In this document: one piece after another, positions 60,838-64,000 of the stretch
Layout: the number at the start of each line of letters is the position of its first letter
How positions within the stretch are numbered: the first letter of the stretch is position 1
Program-made: the position numbers and the translations under genes
The notes under the pieces: generated by a model
Databases searched by the model: none
The model's input: only the letters and a program-made list of their open reading frames with translations
Told to the model about the DNA's origin: nothing
NCBI RefSeq assembly: GCF_900176365.1
Contig: NZ_FWXY01000024.1
Coordinates: forward strand, 1 to 64,000
From: Desulfocicer vacuolatum DSM 3385
Lineage (GTDB): Bacteria; Desulfobacterota; Desulfobacteria; Desulfobacterales; Desulfobacteraceae
Direction of reading: 5' to 3'
DNA: 64,000 nucleotides

Positions 60838-60932
60838 TATAACTGCCATGGGCAGACCTTATTCTGAACTCGGTCTGGCCATAATGAAGATTGAAATACA
60901 TCCCTGATTTGCGGAGTATTTCATATAAAAGA
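60838..60932 (+). repeat. Family C repeat, copy C7
   Basis: A full element, ACTGCCATGGGCAGACC to TATTTCATATAAAA, ending 19 bases before the DnaK-like ATG. The first hairpin is weakened (GGTCTGGCC). Confidence 0.78.
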
Positions 60933-60951
60933 AAATATAAGGATATTATAG

Positions 60952-62715
60952 ATGGAACCTATTATAGGAATAGACCTTGGGACAACAAATTCTGAAGTGG
61001 GATTTATTGTGGACGGTAAAACCGAAATTCTCAAGGAAAAGGACAACGGAATTGTGCCGTCCTGTGTGGGCCTTACGGAATCAGGAACCGTTATTGTGGG
61101 CATTGCAGCCAGAAATCAGGCAACATTGTATCCTGAAAAAACAGTGCTTTCCATCAAACGCCTTATGGGCTCCAATGAACAGGTTCTTCTGGGAGAAAAC
61201 CACTATACTCCCCAGGAGATTTCTGCTTTTATTTTAAAGGAACTCAAGGAGAGAGCCCAGAGAGTAACAGGAAAAACTGTTTCAAAAGCCGTCATCACCA
61301 CCCCTGCCTATTTCACGGATATTCAGCGACAGGCAACAAGGGAAGCCGGTGAGATTGCAGGGCTCACCGTTGTCCGCATACTCAATGAACCCACGGCAGC
61401 AGCACTTGCCTATGAATCCTCCGATGCCATGGCCCGGACCATAATGGTGTATGACCTTGGGGGGGGAACCTTTGATGTCTCCATTGTGAGAATTGAAGAC
61501 GGGGTGGTGGAGGTGCTTTCATCCACTGGAGATAATCATCTGGGAGGGGATGATTTTGACCATGAGATTGAAAAAAAACTTCTGGCACATCTTAAACAGG
61601 AGTGTGACGTTGATTTGACAGAGGATTTAATTGCCAGGGCAAGGCTTAAGCGTGCCGCTGAAAAAGCAAAAATTGAACTTTCCAGCGCCCCCTATGCTGC
61701 CATTGAAGAGGATCACATCGCCAAATCCGGAAAAAAAGATGTGCACCTTTCCTATGAATTGTCCCGTATGGAATTTGAAGATGCCATTGATGGATATCTT
61801 CAAAAGACCATGGAGAGTGTGAACAAAGCATTAAAAGATGCCGATATCTTACCTTCGGCCCTGGAAAAGATCATCCTTGTGGGAGGTTCCACAAGGATTC
61901 CAAAGCTTTCAGTAATGCTGGAAGAAACCTTTGGCATTCTGCCCAACCAGGAAATTGATCCTGATCTGTGTGTTGCCATGGGAGCTGCCATACAGGCCGG
62001 TCGGGAAATGGGATTGGATTCTTCCAGCGTGCTACTTGATGTCACCCCATACACCTTTGGCACTGCGGCCTTAGGGGAGCTTGACGGAATGGTTTCTGAA
62101 AATGTTTTTGTACCGCTGATTCGTAGAAATTCTAAGCTTCCCGCCATTAAAAGCGAGGTGTTCTGGACCGTGATCCCAGACCAGGTAATGGCTAAGGTTG
62201 AAGTTTACCAGGGGGAAAATTCCAATACCCTGGATAATGTACTCATCGGTACTTATAATCTTGATTTAAGCCCCAGACAGCCCCCCAACAGCCCGGTGGT
62301 TGTTAAATATGAACTGGATCTGAACGGTATCCTTAAAGTCACAGCCATTGAGAAAAATACGGGCAAGAGAATTACCGGTGTTATTGAAAATGCCTTTTCT
62401 CAGATTTCCCATGACGGTGTCTCCATGTCAAAAAGTAAAATTGATGATGTGTGGGCATCCGACGCAATAATAGACGTCTCCCATGATGAGGGTGATTCAC
62501 ACAGGGACGATGGTGCAGAATCGGAACCTGAAGGCGGTGAATTTCAAGCTTTGATCGCCAATGCCCGGGAACTCCTGGAAGATGCTGCATCGGAGGATAG
62601 TGAGGAAATTATTAATTTGATTGAAGATATCAATAATAACCTTAAAGAGGGAAATCTGGATGCCGCCCGGGAGTCGGCAGAAGCCCTTGAAGATATCCTT
62701 TTTTATCTTGAGTAA
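60952..62715 (+). CDS. DnaK-like Hsp70 chaperone, accessory type
   Basis: A 587-residue Hsp70. ATPase motifs are intact: GIDLGTTNSEVGF, VITTPAYFTDIQRQATREAG, ILNEPTAAALAYE, MVYDLGGGTFDVSIV and LVGGSTRIPKL. The substrate-binding beta domain follows (SSSVLLDVTPYTFGTAALGE...), then a short helical lid ending LEDILFYLE with no EEVD-like tail. It is shorter than DnaK (about 640) and nearer HscA/HscC-type size. A J-like protein, a GrpE-like protein and a zinc-ribbon protein are encoded around it, so it is probably a specialised set. No Fe-S assembly genes are near, which argues against HscA. Confidence 0.9.
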   Translation: MEPIIGIDLGTTNSEVGFIVDGKTEILKEKDNGIVPSCVGLTESGTVIVGIAARNQATLYPEKTVLSIKRLMGSNEQVLLGENHYTPQEISAFILKELKERAQRVTGKTVSKAVITTPAYFTDIQRQATREAGEIAGLTVVRILNEPTAAALAYESSDAMARTIMVYDLGGGTFDVSIVRIEDGVVEVLSSTGDNHLGGDDFDHEIEKKLLAHLKQECDVDLTEDLIARARLKRAAEKAKIELSSAPYAAIEEDHIAKSGKKDVHLSYELSRMEFEDAIDGYLQKTMESVNKALKDADILPSALEKIILVGGSTRIPKLSVMLEETFGILPNQEIDPDLCVAMGAAIQAGREMGLDSSSVLLDVTPYTFGTAALGELDGMVSENVFVPLIRRNSKLPAIKSEVFWTVIPDQVMAKVEVYQGENSNTLDNVLIGTYNLDLSPRQPPNSPVVVKYELDLNGILKVTAIEKNTGKRITGVIENAFSQISHDGVSMSKSKIDDVWASDAIIDVSHDEGDSHRDDGAESEPEGGEFQALIANARELLEDAASEDSEEIINLIEDINNNLKEGNLDAARESAEALEDILFYLE

Positions 62716-62742
62716 TATTTTTGAGAAGTAAAAGGAAATATC

Positions 62743-63015
62743 ATGGAAAAATGTCCGGTGTGCAGGGCTGCTGTGACCCATCAGACAACATGTCGCAGGT
62801 GCAAGACAGATCTTTCCACTTTATTAAAGATGGAGTCAGATGCCTTGATTTACAGGGATCAGGCCATGGAGGCCTTTAAAGAAGAAAATTTTATGCAGAT
62901 GTTTGAATTTGCAAAACGTTCTGCAGCCCTTGTGGGCAGCCCTGAAGCCAGGAAGTTGCTTGCCTTTGCTGCTGTTCTGGTAAAGAGATATACCCTTGCC
63001 TGCAAGCTTTTTTGA
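62743..63015 (+). CDS. Small zinc-ribbon protein with TPR-like helix
   Basis: A 90-residue protein. CPVCRAAVTHQTTCRRC forms a CxxC...CxxC zinc ribbon at the N terminus. The rest (YRDQAMEAFKEENFMQMFEF, AKRSAALVGSPEARKLLAFA) resembles a TPR hairpin. It follows the DnaK-like gene by 27 bases with AAGGA upstream, so it is part of that operon. It could recruit clients or the chaperone; no family is recognised. Confidence 0.75.
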   Translation: MEKCPVCRAAVTHQTTCRRCKTDLSTLLKMESDALIYRDQAMEAFKEENFMQMFEFAKRSAALVGSPEARKLLAFAAVLVKRYTLACKLF

Positions 63016-63064
63016 AATGATCACCGGTCTCTGCTTATAATCGTCACGAGCAGAGCATGTTAAC

Positions 63065-63147
63065 CGAGGGGCAATGGTCCCGGCCCGGAACTGTAGACAG
63101 CTCAATTGGCCGATTTCTATTGCCCCTCGGGGGGGCTCTGCTGAGGA
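63065..63147 (+). repeat. Family B repeat, copy B7
   Basis: Stem arms CCGAGGGGCAAT and ATTGCCCCTCGG with the conserved core GAACTGTAGACAGCTCAATT. The arm differs from B1 by a compensating C-G to G-C swap. Confidence 0.78.
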
Positions 63148-63182
63148 TGCTCGGAAATTTTATTTTCTAATAAAAAAAACAA

Positions 63183-63215
63183 AAAGGGGACAAACCACTT
63201 TGGCCTGTCCCCTTT
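63183..63215. terminator. Terminator beyond the tRNA-Val fragment
   Basis: AAAGGGGACA and TGTCCCCTTT form a 10-bp stem with an A-rich/T-rich flank. Its position 10 bases from the tRNA 3' end suggests it once terminated that tRNA on the minus strand. Confidence 0.7.
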
Positions 63216-63224
63216 AATATTCAA

Positions 63225-63269
63225 TGGTGGGCGATACTGGGATTGAACCAGTGACTTCTACCGTGTGAA
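63225..63269 (-). other. 3' half of a tRNA-Val (CAC), probable attachment-site scar
   Basis: On the minus strand this 45-base piece begins in the anticodon loop (TTCACAC), continues through the anticodon 3' stem, variable loop and T arm (GGTTCAATCC) and ends CGCCCACCA. The D arm and 5' acceptor are missing; at 63270 the sequence stops resembling a tRNA. Integrases often recombine at this loop, leaving such a fragment at one end of the island. Confidence 0.72.
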
Positions 63270-63423
63270 TCTGATAAGCCCATGTTTTTATGGTATTTAT
63301 ACTCTCTTGCTACTGCTCGTGATCCTTTGTTTGCGGTACTTTCCAGCCTTTTTATTCATTTCTGTTTTTCCCTGTTTTTTTCTGTACCGGTCACTAAATG
63401 GTCACAATTTGTGATGCGTTGCG
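63270..63423. other. Island-side flank with tandem GGTCAC sites
   Basis: Together with the repeats to the left this completes the 408-base gap after the zinc-ribbon gene. GGTCAC occurs twice 11 bases apart (63390-63406) and might be arm-type integrase sites. No ORF of substance is seen; a 20-codon minus-strand frame is the only one. Confidence 0.35.
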
Positions 63424-64000
63424 TCAGCTGAAATTATCAATATCGGGAAACCCCGTATTGTCAGGAAACCCCATAGCTGTGTATGGACAACAATCAATTG
63501 AAGGTTTGGAATTGATTAGTTGTGAAGCCGAATGTAGCCAAGTGGAGCTGGGGCCAATTTTTTTTACCAAAAACCATAAAATACAGATCATTCCGTACAC
63601 TCTTTCAAGGGCGCGTTTTTCAAGGGATAGTTTTTCAAAATATGGAAGATTTAAGACCGGTAAAGGGTTATTTGATGACTGGTTCCAAATTCTTGTGTGA
63701 TGTGCACATCTATTGCGAAGAATGTTTATTTCATGGAGCCAGTTTTCCAAAATCATTTTATTATTTATCCCAAGGCGAGAGCATATCCGCCCTTGATATT
63801 TGCCTTTGAGCATTGAATAATACTTTGAGAGAGTACCAAAGTCCCAGCTTTCCACAGCGACCCAAAAGGGGATAGCCTTCTTTTTTATTTTATGCCATTT
63901 AATACAATCTTCTTTGCTTCTATTAATTGCAATTTGTTGTTTAGCGTGCCATTCCTTCCAAAGGTTTCTTTCTTTTTTTGTTTTCTTATCAGTCCATGTT
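63424..64000 (-). CDS. Abi_2-family (AbiD/AbiF-like) abortive infection protein, 5' end outside window
   Basis: The frame is open from the stop at 63424 through the right edge, so the GTG at 63855 is an internal codon, not a start. Reading inward from the edge: AIPFWVAVESWDFGTLSKYY, then LRNRCAHHTRIWN, then YGMICILWFLVKKI, which matches Abi_2 proteins. RNRCAHH is the HEPN-type RNx4-6H active-site motif, expected for an RNase that can act in phage defence. About 192 residues are visible; the family is usually about 300. It lies just inside the probable island boundary at 63270. Confidence 0.82.
   Translation of the reverse strand, partial: TWTDKKTKKERNLWKEWHAKQQIAINRSKEDCIKWHKIKKKAIPFWVAVESWDFGTLSKYYSMLKGKYQGRICSRLGINNKMILENWLHEINILRNRCAHHTRIWNQSSNNPLPVLNLPYFEKLSLEKRALERVYGMICILWFLVKKIGPSSTWLHSASQLINSKPSIDCCPYTAMGFPDNTGFPDIDNFS

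Noticed and set aside
60838-60952. Family C repeat as a portable promoter
   Set aside because: TTGAAA and TATAAA-like boxes exist but are about 25 bases apart, too far for a sigma-70 promoter. The leader association stands without this explanation.
60952-62715. DnaK-like gene as HscA of Fe-S assembly
   Set aside because: No iscU, iscS, hscB or ferredoxin gene is nearby, and the neighbours are a GrpE-like and an unusual J-like protein.
63855-63855. GTG at 63855 as the start of the Abi-like gene
   Set aside because: The frame continues upstream to the window edge with family-like sequence (AIPFWVAVESWDFGTLS), so the gene is cut by the edge.

Overview
The window most resembles a mesophilic sulfate-reducing deltaproteobacterium (Desulfobacterota, Desulfobacteraceae-like). 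This is inferred from gene content and protein character, not from a database match. The indications are a HemA/CcsA-type/CysG-type tetrapyrrole operon, an FmdE-family protein, many ABC transporters, radical SAM proteins, and a genome heavily seeded with small repeats. Roughly half of the window is ordinary chromosomal housekeeping.

Layout. 1-4455 (minus): a module of three consecutive tyrosine recombinases, followed at the left edge by the start of a transposase-like ORF. 4586-6712: ssb and an RlmL-like 23S rRNA methyltransferase. 6845-19617 (plus): an apparent amino-acid or polyamine locus with a proline racemase family enzyme, a YtcJ-type amidohydrolase, a PAS/sigma-54 activator, a Pot-type ABC transporter, a small protein, a double-barrel KamA-like radical SAM protein and an M23-like protein. 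19930-23535: acyl-CoA dehydrogenase, DUF523 protein and YciI-like protein. 23959-31627: a dipeptide-type ABC operon interrupted between its two permease genes by an IscB element with its putative omega RNA. 31649-34697 (minus): dksA, a PHP-RNase III fusion, and a radical SAM gene. 34934-37915 (minus): cysG-N, ccsA, hemA. 38116-45345: amidohydrolase, STAS protein, and a complete RND tripartite pump. 45454-51806: tRNA-Pro, tig-clpP-clpX-lon, tRNA-Val, tRNA-Asp. 51885-55571 (minus): an FmdE-like protein, a nucleoside transporter and a zinc-type ABC permease/ATPase. 56093-63015 (plus): a large repeat protein and an accessory Hsp70 set (J-like protein, GrpE, DnaK-like, zinc ribbon). 63225-64000: a tRNA-Val 3' fragment (a probable integration scar) and an Abi_2-type gene running off the right edge.

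Repeats. At least five families of small non-coding repeats occur. I call them A (13-bp inverted ends, 5-bp target duplications), B (a long stem-loop with covarying stem), C (a two-hairpin element almost always 17-57 bp upstream of a start codon), D (about 100 bp, 3-bp TTA/TAA duplication, one copy nested in a B/C repeat) and E (an imperfect palindrome). They explain most of the long intergenic stretches.

Most notable observations: one polypeptide joining a PHP phosphoesterase/exonuclease domain to RNase III; the IscB whose conserved N terminus extends upstream of the first ATG into a region with no standard start codon; the KamA-like protein with a second, cluster-less barrel; the Hsp70 set whose J-like protein lacks HPD; and the covarying B and leader-associated C repeats. 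All functional claims come from reading motifs without a search.
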